Shown: positions 25,758 through 34,876 of the stretch, in pieces
Position numbering within the stretch: the stretch's first letter is position 1
Layout: each line of letters starts with the position of its first letter
NCBI GenBank assembly: GCA_026387165.1
Contig: JAPLMG010000114.1
Span: 1 to 38,237, forward strand
From: Candidatus Omnitrophota bacterium
GTDB lineage: Bacteria > Omnitrophota > Gorgyraeia > 2-01-FULL-45-10
DNA: 38,237 nt
Reading direction: 5' to 3'
Notes under the pieces: generated by a model
Told to the model about the DNA's origin: nothing
Database searches by the model: none
Seen by the model: the letters and a program-made list of their open reading frames with translations, nothing else
Made by a program: the position numbers and the translations under genes

Positions 25758-26126
25758 TTACGAGGTGGCTAACTTCGAGAGGTAACTAACGTCTATCGTT
25801 TCTATCTCCACTGCTTCTATTTTTGATTTTGGCAGGGCGCGATTAGCGGCAACCGTTCTAAACATCTCGGTAACGTTGTCGCTTGCGTTGATAAAATTGA
25901 TCTCTTTTTTCTTAAAAAAGCTCTTATTAAGCTTCTCTTTCAATACCAATAGTTCGTGCGCAGCTGATCGGGAGACAAACTCCACCGCTGAAAAGTCTAA
26001 GTTAATAGCTTTCGCATGCGCTTTTTCTATGGTCGTCTTTAGACTAGACGCTACGTCACGAGAGCCAACTATGGGCGCCAAGTTCTTAGCAACATCTATA
26101 TTAATTGTTTTTGTCTTTTTAACCAT
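25758..26126 (-). CDS. STAS-like (DUF4325-type) protein
   Basis: The product is about 122 aa. It has an alpha/beta pattern with 'NLDFSAVEFVSRSAAHELLVLKEKL', the loop where STAS-type anti-sigma antagonists carry a regulatory Ser, and 'INFINASDNVTEMFRTV'. This is the arrangement of DUF4325 STAS-like proteins, which are usually encoded beside a GHKL ATPase, as here. I infer a partner-switching or ATPase-regulating role. I start at the ATG at 26124-26126, preceded by AGGTGAT at good spacing; the GTG three codons upstream lies inside that ribosome binding site. A separate promoter overlaps the end of the ATPase gene, so it can be expressed on its own. Confidence 0.65.
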   Translation of the reverse strand: MVKKTKTINIDVAKNLAPIVGSRDVASSLKTTIEKAHAKAINLDFSAVEFVSRSAAHELLVLKEKLNKSFFKKKEINFINASDNVTEMFRTVAANRALPKSKIEAVEIETIDVSYLSKLATS

Positions 26127-26142
26127 TTTTATCACCTAACTA

Positions 26143-26171
26143 AGTATACCACAGCGACCGGCATTATTCAA
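26143..26171 (-). promoter_or_regulatory. Internal promoter for the STAS-like gene
   Basis: Minus strand: TTGAAT (26171-26166), a 17-base spacer, TATACT (26148-26143) with TGG before it. It overlaps the stop codon of the GHKL gene, allowing antagonist-like protein to be made independently. Confidence 0.5.
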
Positions 26172-27015
26172 TATAAGGTATTATGTTAATGGAGTGTGTT
26201 GGTTTTGGTATCCGATAGGCAATAATTACGCCTTGCCAGTAAAATCCCGGTAAATTCACTATGCTCTTCTTATTGTCAAACGATAGAAACGCTGCGTTGC
26301 CGGATAATAGCACAAACCCGCCGCCCAATGCCTCGCAGACAACCCTTGTAGATGTGCGTATCCCATACCCGCGCTCCTTATCCCGCTTGGTCGAATACCC
26401 TTCCAGTGCCTGCTTGATAGCATCTACGTCTGACAGTTCTACCTTATTTTCTTCTTTGTAGGCGTTCGCCAACCCCCTGCCATTGTCTACTATACACATA
26501 TCCAAGAAATTCTTGCTCTGATACAATTGCCCGAATACAAAACCCTCATCTTTTTTGCTGTGGTCAAATATGTTGGATATAAATTCAGCCACGGGATAAT
26601 AGATAGCGTTCTCGGTTCCCTTTGTATTGCCAAGTATCTTATAAATCATCTCCAGAAATAACGTTTCAAGGCGCTCTCTTTGTTCTCTGGCATCCTTTTT
26701 CAGAATACTGATCGGTACGAAGTTCTTGCCCTTGTGAAGCTGTTGCTCAAAGGCAGTGACCGAATCTACGCCGTGGGGGAAATTTATTGTTTCAAGATAA
26801 GATTTTAAAGACGAATTTCCAATGGTAAATGTACTGCCGGTACTGTAAATGTAAGAAGTAAGCGGCAGAACAATTAGAGGATATGCCCAGCTCATATCTT
26901 CCAGGTTGAAATTAACTTTCTCACCTTTCTTTATATTTTTAAAGGAATTATAGAGCGCCAACACCTGCTGTAATAGCGCATCGGACTTATAGTTTGGGAC
27001 TTTAACTTCTCTCAT
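26164..27015 (-). CDS. GHKL-type ATP-binding protein
   Basis: This 283-aa protein has the three ATP-lid motifs of the Bergerat fold: N box EFISNIFDHS (residues 144-153), G1 VDNGRGL (176-182) and G2 GYGIRTS (216-222). The N-terminal ~110 residues form a separate alpha/beta part with no hydrophobic segment. There is no histidine-kinase phosphoacceptor domain, so it is an ATPase or anti-sigma-type kinase, not a classical sensor kinase. It is followed 28-37 bases later by the STAS-like gene, the usual pairing. The ribosome binding site AAAGGG precedes the ATG, and a -10 box lies at 27036-27041. Confidence 0.8.
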   Translation of the reverse strand: MREVKVPNYKSDALLQQVLALYNSFKNIKKGEKVNFNLEDMSWAYPLIVLPLTSYIYSTGSTFTIGNSSLKSYLETINFPHGVDSVTAFEQQLHKGKNFVPISILKKDAREQRERLETLFLEMIYKILGNTKGTENAIYYPVAEFISNIFDHSKKDEGFVFGQLYQSKNFLDMCIVDNGRGLANAYKEENKVELSDVDAIKQALEGYSTKRDKERGYGIRTSTRVVCEALGGGFVLLSGNAAFLSFDNKKSIVNLPGFYWQGVIIAYRIPKPTHSINIIPYIE

Positions 27016-27035
27016 AGCGCCCTTTCTTTGACGGT

Positions 27036-27064
27036 ATTATATCACTCGGCTTTCGTACAGCATA
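27036..27064 (-). promoter_or_regulatory. Promoter of the GHKL/STAS-like pair
   Basis: There is a perfect TATAAT (minus strand, 27041-27036) with TGA before it, but the -35 is poor (TATGCT at 17-base spacing). It lies about 20 bases before the ATG. The remaining gap to 27205 has a short GGGGACGGGTCCC palindrome at 27130-27142 and nothing else I can identify. Confidence 0.4.
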
Positions 27065-27205
27065 CATAATATGCTTCGCTTCTATTGCTCAACCTTGACT
27101 CTTGCCTTAAAGTAGTTTAAGAGGTTTTGGGGACGGGTCCCTGAAAATGTTCCCTTTTCGATCAAATATGCGAGCTTTTTTAATTTTCAGTCGTAATACA
27201 TATAT

Positions 27206-28693
27206 CTACTCGCACAACTTTCTTAATTCATCTAATATTTCTATCATGCCCTTTGTATCCAAATCACAATACTTTTCAAGAGCGGCTCGGATGCGCTGGC
27301 GCTCCTTTTCGCAAACGTCTTTCCCGAAGGTTACCCGATAATACTCCCTGCTAGCCATCCCGCCATCCGCTATTTCCATATCATCGTAGCTTGATTTTGT
27401 CATCACTGGAAGGACGCTCTTGAGCGAGGCGCTACCTGCCTGGCCCGGATGGTAGTAGGAGAACCCTCGAAAAGGAACGAGCAGATCAACTATACGCTCC
27501 TCCAATCCGGCTACCCAGTCCTGATATTCAGTATATGCCTCACTTGCATGCCGAAGGGCTGTCTTTTCAAATATGGCGTTATACGCAATTATCGATCCTG
27601 AATTACCCAATAGCGCTTTCAGCTGTTTTAAAATCTCAGGCCGAGGATCATTACCGTCCGGCGCAAGATACGCGTGACGTTTGTGCTTTGCGTTCTTATC
27701 TTTGATTCTATATAAGGAATATTGAAAAGGAATGGCCTCAAACGGTCTTGAGTTGTCATAAGCCGGTATCGCGGGGTTTATCGTTTCAAAATCGAGGAAA
27801 TAAAGAGGGTATTTCAATTCTTTAATGAATTCCTCTATTGCCTTCTTGTCAATGTGCGGCTTGCCGGACCTGTGGGATATAACCTGAATATTTTGCCTAT
27901 GGCTTAAGCTTACATCTTCTTTTATATCAGTAATACGCAGTATGCCGCGCTCCATCAACTCATAGGCCTTCTTTGTTCCGGAATATAAACAAAAGATATC
28001 GTCCTTATTCGGCAGGAAACTCCAGCAGATATCCTCAAGAGGGCAAGGATATAGCTTATCACAGTGAGGGCCGACGATTACGTGCGGGGCAGCCTTCTTC
28101 CCGATCACTTCAAGCATATCGGATATATCCTCTTCAATCTCCGGAATGAGCTCATCGCATTGCTTTGTAACGTCTTCTGTGGCAAACAGCTTTTTTGGCT
28201 CTATCTTTCCTTTGCGCACATATTGGTTATTGATATACATGAGGTAACACTTGCGGATCTTCAGGCCTGAGCCTTCATATACATACTTTTGGAAGGCGAT
28301 GTCATTATAATGCTCGTCCTTTACGCTGCTGGAGCTTTTCACTTCAATGAGATCCCAGGCGTCTTTCTCAACTGGGTTAAGGATATCAGCTAAGGCATAG
28401 CCTTGTTTATACACATAACCGGCCTCAAAAAGAGGCTTTCGAAGCTTGGCGGCCTCCGAAGACTTTGTTGCCTGTTTGGTCGGATCGTAGTCTCTCTGGA
28501 GAACGATACCACCGGAAAATAGAGTATGCGCCAATTCGCCTACAATACGGCCTTGATCCATAATGAATTGTGTAGCGGCATCTATTTCCGGAAGCTCTTC
28601 CTTGCGGTTATACTCATACCATAGAAGCTTATGGCATCTAAGCCCTTCGAGGTATTTGGTTTTGGATAGAAATGGAGATGGCCTATTTTTCAT
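27206..28693 (-). CDS. DUF2779-type nuclease: Fe-S RecB/Cas4-like domain plus DEDDy exonuclease-like domain
   Basis: The protein has 495 aa. The N-terminal half is Cas4/RecB-like: Cys20, GELAH (G52-H56), Asp103 in LADIL, Glu117-Val-Lys119 in DLIEVKSS and Gln135. A trailing cluster Cys211, Cys217, Cys223, together with Cys20, could hold a 4Fe-4S centre as in Cas4/AddB. The C-terminal half has exonuclease motifs: FLDFET (D301, E303), AYNAIFEKTAL (E376 where Asp is usual), D403 in IVDLLVPF, and YCDLD (Y475, D479). This double-nuclease layout corresponds to what databases call DUF2779. Its role is not established; placement in the island suggests nucleic-acid processing in defence or element maintenance. 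It is separated from the helicase gene by 120 bases. Confidence 0.75.
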   Translation of the reverse strand: MKNRPSPFLSKTKYLEGLRCHKLLWYEYNRKEELPEIDAATQFIMDQGRIVGELAHTLFSGGIVLQRDYDPTKQATKSSEAAKLRKPLFEAGYVYKQGYALADILNPVEKDAWDLIEVKSSSSVKDEHYNDIAFQKYVYEGSGLKIRKCYLMYINNQYVRKGKIEPKKLFATEDVTKQCDELIPEIEEDISDMLEVIGKKAAPHVIVGPHCDKLYPCPLEDICWSFLPNKDDIFCLYSGTKKAYELMERGILRITDIKEDVSLSHRQNIQVISHRSGKPHIDKKAIEEFIKELKYPLYFLDFETINPAIPAYDNSRPFEAIPFQYSLYRIKDKNAKHKRHAYLAPDGNDPRPEILKQLKALLGNSGSIIAYNAIFEKTALRHASEAYTEYQDWVAGLEERIVDLLVPFRGFSYYHPGQAGSASLKSVLPVMTKSSYDDMEIADGGMASREYYRVTFGKDVCEKERQRIRAALEKYCDLDTKGMIEILDELRKLCE

Positions 28694-28813
28694 ATTTAAA
28701 TTCTAGCTTTCCATAAAAATGGGTATCAATTCTTTTATTTTTTAAACTATCTAAGATTGCCTTTATTTTGTTTACCCTACTACCCGATCATAGCAAACAA
28801 GTGCTTTTTATAT

Positions 28814-31042
28814 CTATTGATTTCGTTCCTCTTTGACAGTTTTACTCAATAACTCCCAAGCACCAATTGGATCTAATTTTGAAGAAGCATAGTCGGCTGA
28901 TAAAAGTTCTTCAGTAAGAAACAAATCATATTTTTCCTTGGCTTTGTTTTGGATGGTTGAAGCAAGTTTCAAGGGATCAACGGGGACTTCTTTCACAATC
29001 TCCTGCAAGCTCTTTTCAAGCTCTATTTCACTTATTTTTGATACAAGGATTGCAATTTTCTCATTTTCCGCTTTAAGGCCGCGGGATCGAAGCTGTGCGG
29101 CAATCGTGTTCATAATTTTGTCTCCGGCCCAGCAAAAAAATATGGCATCATTTCCATGACCAATAATCCGCTGCTTGAGCAAACCCAAGCGATTGAAAGT
29201 CTCACGCCCTTCCATGAGAAGGTCAACGGCTCTTGGATTTAAAAATTTCGGAACTTCTTCTGAGGTATAAATTGCAAGCATTTCCCGGCGCACAAAATCA
29301 TGAACCCAACCTGTATCACCGAAAAATTTCGGCGGTTTGCCTCCTGATGCAGCCGCTAGCTCTATGACTTTTTTATGAGAATCCACTATAATGACGGACC
29401 ATCGCTTACCACCAAAAATCAGGAGTGACCCCTCGCTAATGGGGCGATCTATAGGCAAGGTTCCCAGGGTGCGAGATCCTGAAATAAGACGATATTCTTC
29501 ATAGGTTGTAAACGCTGTATAGAACGAATAGTGATTGACTATTTTTTCCCCCTGTTTTCCATGAAGCAAAAGTCCATCACCGCCCTGGCAGATGAGCTCA
29601 TGTTTTCCCATACTTCTCAACAAATTTGTATACATTGCTTGATCAACTGCAGAAAACGTAGCGTGGTGGCATAAGATTTTCCATGCCTGTTCAGCAGTTA
29701 CTCCGCCATATTGAGCAATCACTGACATAACCTGTTGAACCAATGTTGAAAGATGAAGCCCATTAATCGTCGGTGGCTCATACCATTTGGCAATTAATAG
29801 CTTGACCATTGCGATAGTCTGCACAAGATCGGCTCGTAATGCGTCAATCGGATGAGTATTTTTTGTGATTTCTTCTTCCTCGATATAAACTCGCAAAACG
29901 GCTGATGTTCCTGCTCTTCGTCCCGAACGGCCCAAGCGTTGGCGCATACTGGCAACAGAAGGCGGGACCCCGATCTGCACGATACTGTCCACAGCTCCAA
30001 TATCAATTCCCATCTCCAGGGTTGAAGTACAAATAATGCTGACCGGCTGGGATTTGTCTTTAATCGCCTTTTCCGCGTCTTCCCGAAGTTCCTTTGATAA
30101 GCTTCCATGATGCGGCCAGAAAGCATTGGGGACTTTTTTCTCTTCGCACAATCGTCTTAAAAGATCCGCGTATTTTTCCACATTTGACCGGCTATTGGCA
30201 AAAACAAGATTATTGCTTCCTCGTAAAGTTTTGAAAAGAGAATTCCGTATCGCTAAAACGCTCTCGTCATCTTCCTGTGCAGAATTAGCAGATTCTTTTT
30301 CTACTTCTATGGACGTAATATTTGGTTCCCGATGCAGATATCCTTTTAAGAGGAGGCGCAATTCCTGACCACTTGATTTTGAGACAATCAACACCACGTC
30401 GTTTCCATGTCCAGGACGCAAAAACTCTGCGGCAAGGGACATATCCCCCAACGTTGCACTAAGCCCAATCCTTGGGATTTTACGTTTAATTGAAAACTCC
30501 AGACGATGGAGTAACGATTGCAACTGACATCCCCTCTCAGTTCCGATAAAAGAGTGGAGCTCATCAATCACAATATAAGCAAGATTTTTAAAAAGAGACT
30601 GAACACTATGGCCTTGATTGACAAAAATTGCTTCGGTCGATTCCGGCGTTATTAGCAAAACGCCTTGAGGATGTTTAAGGAACTTCTTTTTCTTTGAAGA
30701 TGAAATATCTCCATGCCAAGGATGGACTTGAATATCAAGATTTTGACACAATTTCTCCATGCGCGAAAACTGGTCGTTAATAAGGGCTTTTAATGGACTA
30801 ATGTAAAGAACGGAGGCAGTTGGATTCTTTAATAAATTTGAGCAAATAGGCAGGAAAGCGGCTTCCGTCTTACCGCTTGCGGTGGCAGCAGCAATAATGA
30901 TATCCTTTTCTCCCTCCAAAATAGGAGTCGCTGCAGATTCCTGAGCATCACGGAGTTCTGTCCACCCCTGTTCCCAAATCCACTTTTGAATTCTTTCATC
31001 AAAAGAGGAAAAAACGGCAGACTGCGGGGTTAAGGATTTCAT
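28814..31042 (-). CDS. Lhr/BrxHI-like DEAD/DEAH helicase, Shango SngC-like
   Basis: This 742-aa superfamily 2 helicase has the following motifs: Q-motif region LRDAQESA, motif I ATASGKTE (residues 52-60), Ia SPLKALIND, motif II DELH (160-163), motif III SATLGD (195-200), STLEMGIDIG (340-349) and motif VI QRLGRSGRR (368-376). The C-terminal half resembles the Lhr-type extension in length. It follows the ATPase gene by seven bases, and the order TerB protein-ATPase-helicase matches Shango (sngA-sngB-sngC). In BREX type 2 a related helicase (brxHI) also follows brxD, but no pgl genes are present here. I expect it to act on DNA during anti-phage defence. Confidence 0.82.
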   Translation of the reverse strand: MKSLTPQSAVFSSFDERIQKWIWEQGWTELRDAQESAATPILEGEKDIIIAAATASGKTEAAFLPICSNLLKNPTASVLYISPLKALINDQFSRMEKLCQNLDIQVHPWHGDISSSKKKKFLKHPQGVLLITPESTEAIFVNQGHSVQSLFKNLAYIVIDELHSFIGTERGCQLQSLLHRLEFSIKRKIPRIGLSATLGDMSLAAEFLRPGHGNDVVLIVSKSSGQELRLLLKGYLHREPNITSIEVEKESANSAQEDDESVLAIRNSLFKTLRGSNNLVFANSRSNVEKYADLLRRLCEEKKVPNAFWPHHGSLSKELREDAEKAIKDKSQPVSIICTSTLEMGIDIGAVDSIVQIGVPPSVASMRQRLGRSGRRAGTSAVLRVYIEEEEITKNTHPIDALRADLVQTIAMVKLLIAKWYEPPTINGLHLSTLVQQVMSVIAQYGGVTAEQAWKILCHHATFSAVDQAMYTNLLRSMGKHELICQGGDGLLLHGKQGEKIVNHYSFYTAFTTYEEYRLISGSRTLGTLPIDRPISEGSLLIFGGKRWSVIIVDSHKKVIELAAASGGKPPKFFGDTGWVHDFVRREMLAIYTSEEVPKFLNPRAVDLLMEGRETFNRLGLLKQRIIGHGNDAIFFCWAGDKIMNTIAAQLRSRGLKAENEKIAILVSKISEIELEKSLQEIVKEVPVDPLKLASTIQNKAKEKYDLFLTEELLSADYASSKLDPIGAWELLSKTVKEERNQ

Positions 31043-31049
31043 AAAATTC

Positions 31050-32363
31050 TCAGAGTTGAAAAGAGGCTAAATTCTCTGTATCACCTTTTTCTGCTGGTTC
31101 TTCTGCCAAAGGTTCCAAGTCGGGGTTAGATTCTTTTTTAATTTCGACCGTGCCGATCAAATCCTGCCAGTTAACATTTTTATTCTGTTCGAGTACCGAT
31201 AACAAATTAACGAATGCCGTAATCGTCGTCCTGGGAGTCCTAAAATAGGCATCTCCAATTCTTTTTGAACAATGTTCCATAAAAGCCTTCAATCCGTCAT
31301 CAGGAAGAAGATAAGCTGCCGAATCTCCATAAGCAAAAACGTGTCGAATATTGCCGATTAAAATATAAAAATCTTCCGGGCTTAAGTTGCCTAACCGCAA
31401 TACTGGCCCCGTAAGATCAACCAATCCGTTAACGGCAAAAACATTTTCTACCAGACGCGATTGAAGAGCCGGATAACTATAGAGGCCGCGACGTGTATCC
31501 ATCAAAAATTCAGGAGTCCCTCCCATCAGAATACCTAGCCCTGAAGCAATCCCCTGAAGACTGTCGTTCAAGATGCGAAGAATTTGTTCATAATTAGAAT
31601 TCCGCGCTTGTGTATTTGAAAGCTTATAAATATTCACAAGTTCATCCAAACATATTAAAAATCCATCATATCCTGCCAATTTTATGAACAGTGCCATGAG
31701 TTTTAAATGATCGTAAAAAGAGGCGTCATCAATGATGACACGAACCCCCAAAGCTGTCCTGGCTTCTGTTTTGGTGGAGAATTCACCCCGCAACCACCGT
31801 ATAGCGTCCGATTTAAGTTGTTCGTTGCCGGTATCATGACCTTTCCAGTATGCAGCAATGACATTTGCGAAATCATAGCCGCCCACCATCTCTGAAAGTT
31901 TTGCTAAACGCTCATGAATTAAGGTTTCCGGATTGGTATTTCGCGCACATGCTTCTTTGAGAATTTCGGAAATAAAACGCTCTACGATACTGGTAAGAGC
32001 GCCACCATCCGGCTTGGTTCGTGTGGAAATATTTCGCATAAGTTCCGCGTACAAGGAGCGAGCCTGGCCGCCTGTAGCATGAAGTCTTCTGTCAGGTGCC
32101 AAATCGGCATTTGCTGTAACTAGCCTCTTTTCCATGGCAATCGCACGAATCAGGTTCAAAAAAAATGTTTTTCCTGAACCGTACTCTCCAATTATGAATC
32201 GTATTGTCGAACCAGAATCCGCAATACGCTCAATGTCCTTAATTAGAGCTTCTACTTCCTTAACCCTTCCTACTTGAATAAGATGCTGGCCGGTTCTTGG
32301 AACAACCCCTGCTCGAAGCGATTGTATAACCGCGTCACGGTCTTTAGGACGAATGGTTGTCAT
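31050..32363 (-). CDS. BrxD-like (DUF2791-type) P-loop ATPase, Shango SngB-like
   Basis: This 437-aa protein starts MTTIRPKDRDAVIQSLRAGV and RTGQHLIQVGR, a signature of BREX-type ATP-binding proteins. Walker A is GEYGSGKTFFLN (residues 59-70) and Walker B FLICLDELVN (235-244); a sensor-like segment GILMGGTPEF follows. The ATG overlaps the stop codon region of the TerB gene by four bases, so translation is likely coupled. It ends seven bases before the helicase. Family knowledge: such ATPases occur in BREX type 2 (brxD) and Shango. The absence of methylase, phosphatase (PglZ) and kinase genes argues for Shango. Confidence 0.83.
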   Translation of the reverse strand: MTTIRPKDRDAVIQSLRAGVVPRTGQHLIQVGRVKEVEALIKDIERIADSGSTIRFIIGEYGSGKTFFLNLIRAIAMEKRLVTANADLAPDRRLHATGGQARSLYAELMRNISTRTKPDGGALTSIVERFISEILKEACARNTNPETLIHERLAKLSEMVGGYDFANVIAAYWKGHDTGNEQLKSDAIRWLRGEFSTKTEARTALGVRVIIDDASFYDHLKLMALFIKLAGYDGFLICLDELVNIYKLSNTQARNSNYEQILRILNDSLQGIASGLGILMGGTPEFLMDTRRGLYSYPALQSRLVENVFAVNGLVDLTGPVLRLGNLSPEDFYILIGNIRHVFAYGDSAAYLLPDDGLKAFMEHCSKRIGDAYFRTPRTTITAFVNLLSVLEQNKNVNWQDLIGTVEIKKESNPDLEPLAEEPAEKGDTENLASFQL

Positions 32364-34711
32364 GTTTGAAGCTCCTTTAAAACATTAGGATTAATTTCAA
32401 TCGGGTCATCGCCTTCAAAAAAAGGCTGATCAAAAGCCGTAAATGCGGCATCATTTATTGAATCGAGCACACCATCCAAAAGTAAATCGTTTTTAGCGGC
32501 AAGAGCTTCGATTTCCTCTCTTGCCCAAGATAACTTCTGGGAAAGTTCTTTGATGAATCCATGATATTCGGATTCAAAATGCTTGAAATTTCCCGCCACT
32601 TCGATTATAGTTTTTTCGACAATAGGAGATAGTGTTTTCTCTTCGTTAAAAATATTGCTAAGCATCGCTGTCACTGCGGCGGTTTCGGCAAGTTTCACAT
32701 CAACCTTATTCATGTCGAGTTCAACACTCACGAACTTCTTCCTGTGAGCAGGCTTCGGTACAGCATAGGATGGCCCTTGCGTTTCCGCGTCCTCGATCTT
32801 AACCGGCTCTGTTGCCGCAATGTGAACATGGCTATAAAGCTCTTTGGAGTCAAGGCCAATAAGTCCGTAAATTTTATTCAATATTTTAACTTCGGAAGAA
32901 TCAATATAACCGTCCACTTGGGCAACTGAGACTAAAAACCTTCCGAGAGTTTGACGCTGCGTTTGATTAAAAGATTCCAAACGCTTTTTAACCCCTGAAA
33001 AATTTAAGGAACTGGAAAATATCCATCGCGTATGAGCACGCAGCCTTACTCTTTCATCTGAACTAAGCTGGAACCGGTTTTTTAATTGCTCCTCCAAAAG
33101 CCTCTCTTCTTCTTCAGATACTTTTCCATCTGATCCTGCAACCGCTGCTGCTAAGTGAAGGATAGTGGTGGCCGAAGCGTATTCCGGCGTAGGGGAATTA
33201 GCCGACTCCGTTGGCGATCTAAACAACACTACGGGTCCCGATTCCGGTAAAGAACCGTCAAACCGGACATCCGGCTCTATTCCAACGCCTATTTTGGCCA
33301 ATAACTGGCACAAAGCCATGAAATCACGCTTATTGAAACTTTCCGGTTTTAACAAAGGAAAATGTCGAACAATACTTTGAATATCAGTCACAAACATCTG
33401 ATCCGATACTATATTCTTGCTAAGCCATTGCTTCAAGGCTTGCAGTTCGTCATCTTGATAATCTTTCAATAGCGGAGCGGGAAATAACGCCAATTTAGCA
33501 AGTGGTGAAGGATCATTACCACTCCTTCCCAGATATCGACTATAAGGGTCAAGTTCTGAAACGCATGCTTCCGCAATTTTTAACATCTGGTTAATTGGCC
33601 CACGATATGCCGCAACATCCAACAATCCTTCCTCAACCCACTCAACGGCTCCTCCAAAAGAAGCACTTGCAGGACGATAACTACCTCTGAGCTTGGATCC
33701 CTTTTGGAGAAGCATTAAACCTTCTCCAAATTTTTCTCTGTAACGAACGTGAAATAATTTTCGGAATTCCTCTTTGCATCGGTATGCGGGCGTGCGTAGT
33801 CTGCTCTCTGGGTCATTTTCCACCCAAGCAAGAGCCCAATCAGGCGGTAGCGGTATGCCATCAGCGGCTAACTGAGCTAATCCTTTCTTCAAACCAAAAG
33901 GCAGCTCATATCCTTTTCCCTCAAATGATGGTGAATTTTTATACAACTTGTCTTTTGTTCTTCTCGATTCAACGGCACTTATAAAACCCGCTGTATAATT
34001 TAAAAAGGATGACGTATTGTAAATAGTTCTTAACCGTTTAATTTCGGTAAGAATTACCTCCAACTCTTCTTTTGCAGCAGATGAATTTTCTGCATCAGAG
34101 AGAGCTCGCCGCTCAAGACCATAAAAATAAAGAAAAACATAGCTAATATTAATACTGGGATCCTTGCAACCGTCCGCCAGCCACTGCAAATAAGCGTTTC
34201 TTGAAGCGGGATGAATCTGACTATACGATGGCCAATAGGACATGTGCATGCCATCCTTATCAAATGAATCTTTCTCCACAGGCAAAGAGGGGTCAATCAA
34301 TGCTGGTTCGATATCCCATCCAATGCCCCGTCCTCGTGCATAATATAAGCCATGACCAACGTAAAGCAATCCGCCCGAAATTGTATAGCCAGCAACTGTA
34401 ACAGGTTTTCCTTTGGGAATCCAAACATAATCAGGAAAAATAGAAGATTTTTGGCGGGAAGAATAATCTGAAGTAGAAATAGGTGCCCTATCGATTATAG
34501 GCTCTATATCTGTTGTCTTGTATATATATCCTCGTATATCTTGCTCTTGAATTGTTATCGTCGATGTGTCCAAACCATCCTCATGGCTTAATTTTTTCCC
34601 TGCGCCGTCTTGACGCTTTTTTTGTTGCGCCAAAGAAAAAATGAACATAAACACAATTATTAGTATGATGACTATCCCCATCGCATCTATCCCTTGAATT
34701 ATTATAGACAA
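32360..34711 (-). CDS. TerB-N / TerB / TerB-C membrane-anchored protein, Shango SngA-like
   Basis: The protein has 783 aa. A single N-terminal transmembrane helix (residues ~10-28) is followed by a charged linker. TerB-N spans about 90-280, with IEPALIDPSLPV, YWPSYSQIHPASRNAYLQWL and FLYFYGLERR. A TerB domain lies at about 518-640 (LAAAVAGSDGKVSEEEE and the second copy VAQVDGYIDSSE, acidic metal-binding-like motifs), and a TerB-C region at about 660-783. The best start is TTG at 34709-34711, with GAGAGG two bases upstream; the ATG at codon 11 is the alternative. It is the first gene of the three-gene Shango-like operon. TerB-type modules are linked to membrane-associated stress and phage resistance. 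The anchor suggests the complex sits at the inner membrane. Confidence 0.82.
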   Translation of the reverse strand: MSIIIQGIDAMGIVIILIIVFMFIFSLAQQKKRQDGAGKKLSHEDGLDTSTITIQEQDIRGYIYKTTDIEPIIDRAPISTSDYSSRQKSSIFPDYVWIPKGKPVTVAGYTISGGLLYVGHGLYYARGRGIGWDIEPALIDPSLPVEKDSFDKDGMHMSYWPSYSQIHPASRNAYLQWLADGCKDPSINISYVFLYFYGLERRALSDAENSSAAKEELEVILTEIKRLRTIYNTSSFLNYTAGFISAVESRRTKDKLYKNSPSFEGKGYELPFGLKKGLAQLAADGIPLPPDWALAWVENDPESRLRTPAYRCKEEFRKLFHVRYREKFGEGLMLLQKGSKLRGSYRPASASFGGAVEWVEEGLLDVAAYRGPINQMLKIAEACVSELDPYSRYLGRSGNDPSPLAKLALFPAPLLKDYQDDELQALKQWLSKNIVSDQMFVTDIQSIVRHFPLLKPESFNKRDFMALCQLLAKIGVGIEPDVRFDGSLPESGPVVLFRSPTESANSPTPEYASATTILHLAAAVAGSDGKVSEEEERLLEEQLKNRFQLSSDERVRLRAHTRWIFSSSLNFSGVKKRLESFNQTQRQTLGRFLVSVAQVDGYIDSSEVKILNKIYGLIGLDSKELYSHVHIAATEPVKIEDAETQGPSYAVPKPAHRKKFVSVELDMNKVDVKLAETAAVTAMLSNIFNEEKTLSPIVEKTIIEVAGNFKHFESEYHGFIKELSQKLSWAREEIEALAAKNDLLLDGVLDSINDAAFTAFDQPFFEGDDPIEINPNVLKELQT

Positions 34712-34807
34712 GACCTCTCAATATGACACTGCTGAATCTTATTCGTTTTTGTCTTGCCGTTGAGTCCCCTAGCTCACAGTTAAAGAACTGAAGTCAATTA
34801 CCTATCT

Positions 34808-34842
34808 TTTGTACAAAGTCTTATTTACAAAAAGCGTACAAA
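34808..34842. promoter_or_regulatory. Possible operators upstream of the Shango-like operon
   Basis: A perfect palindrome TTTGTACAAA (34808-34817) and a second GTACAAA box (34836-34842) lie 25 bases apart in the 165-base gap between the XRE gene and the TerB gene. TTAAAGAAC (34780-34788) and GTTCTTTAA (34867-34875) form further outer arms. The XRE protein next door is the natural candidate to bind them. No footprint evidence exists, so this is tentative. Confidence 0.35.
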
Positions 34843-34876
34843 TGCTATCTTCTTTACACGTCTATTGTTCTTTAAA

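Noticed and set aside
25711..25760. Twelve-codon ORF after the left inverted repeat as a gene
   Set aside because: It has the copied ribosome binding site but is too short and has no recognisable product; it is better seen as a consequence of the duplicated leader.
28814..34711. BREX type 2 (Pgl) system
   Set aside because: The ATPase and helicase resemble brxD and brxHI, but there is no PglX methylase, PglZ phosphatase or PglW kinase, and the TerB-type protein fits Shango instead.
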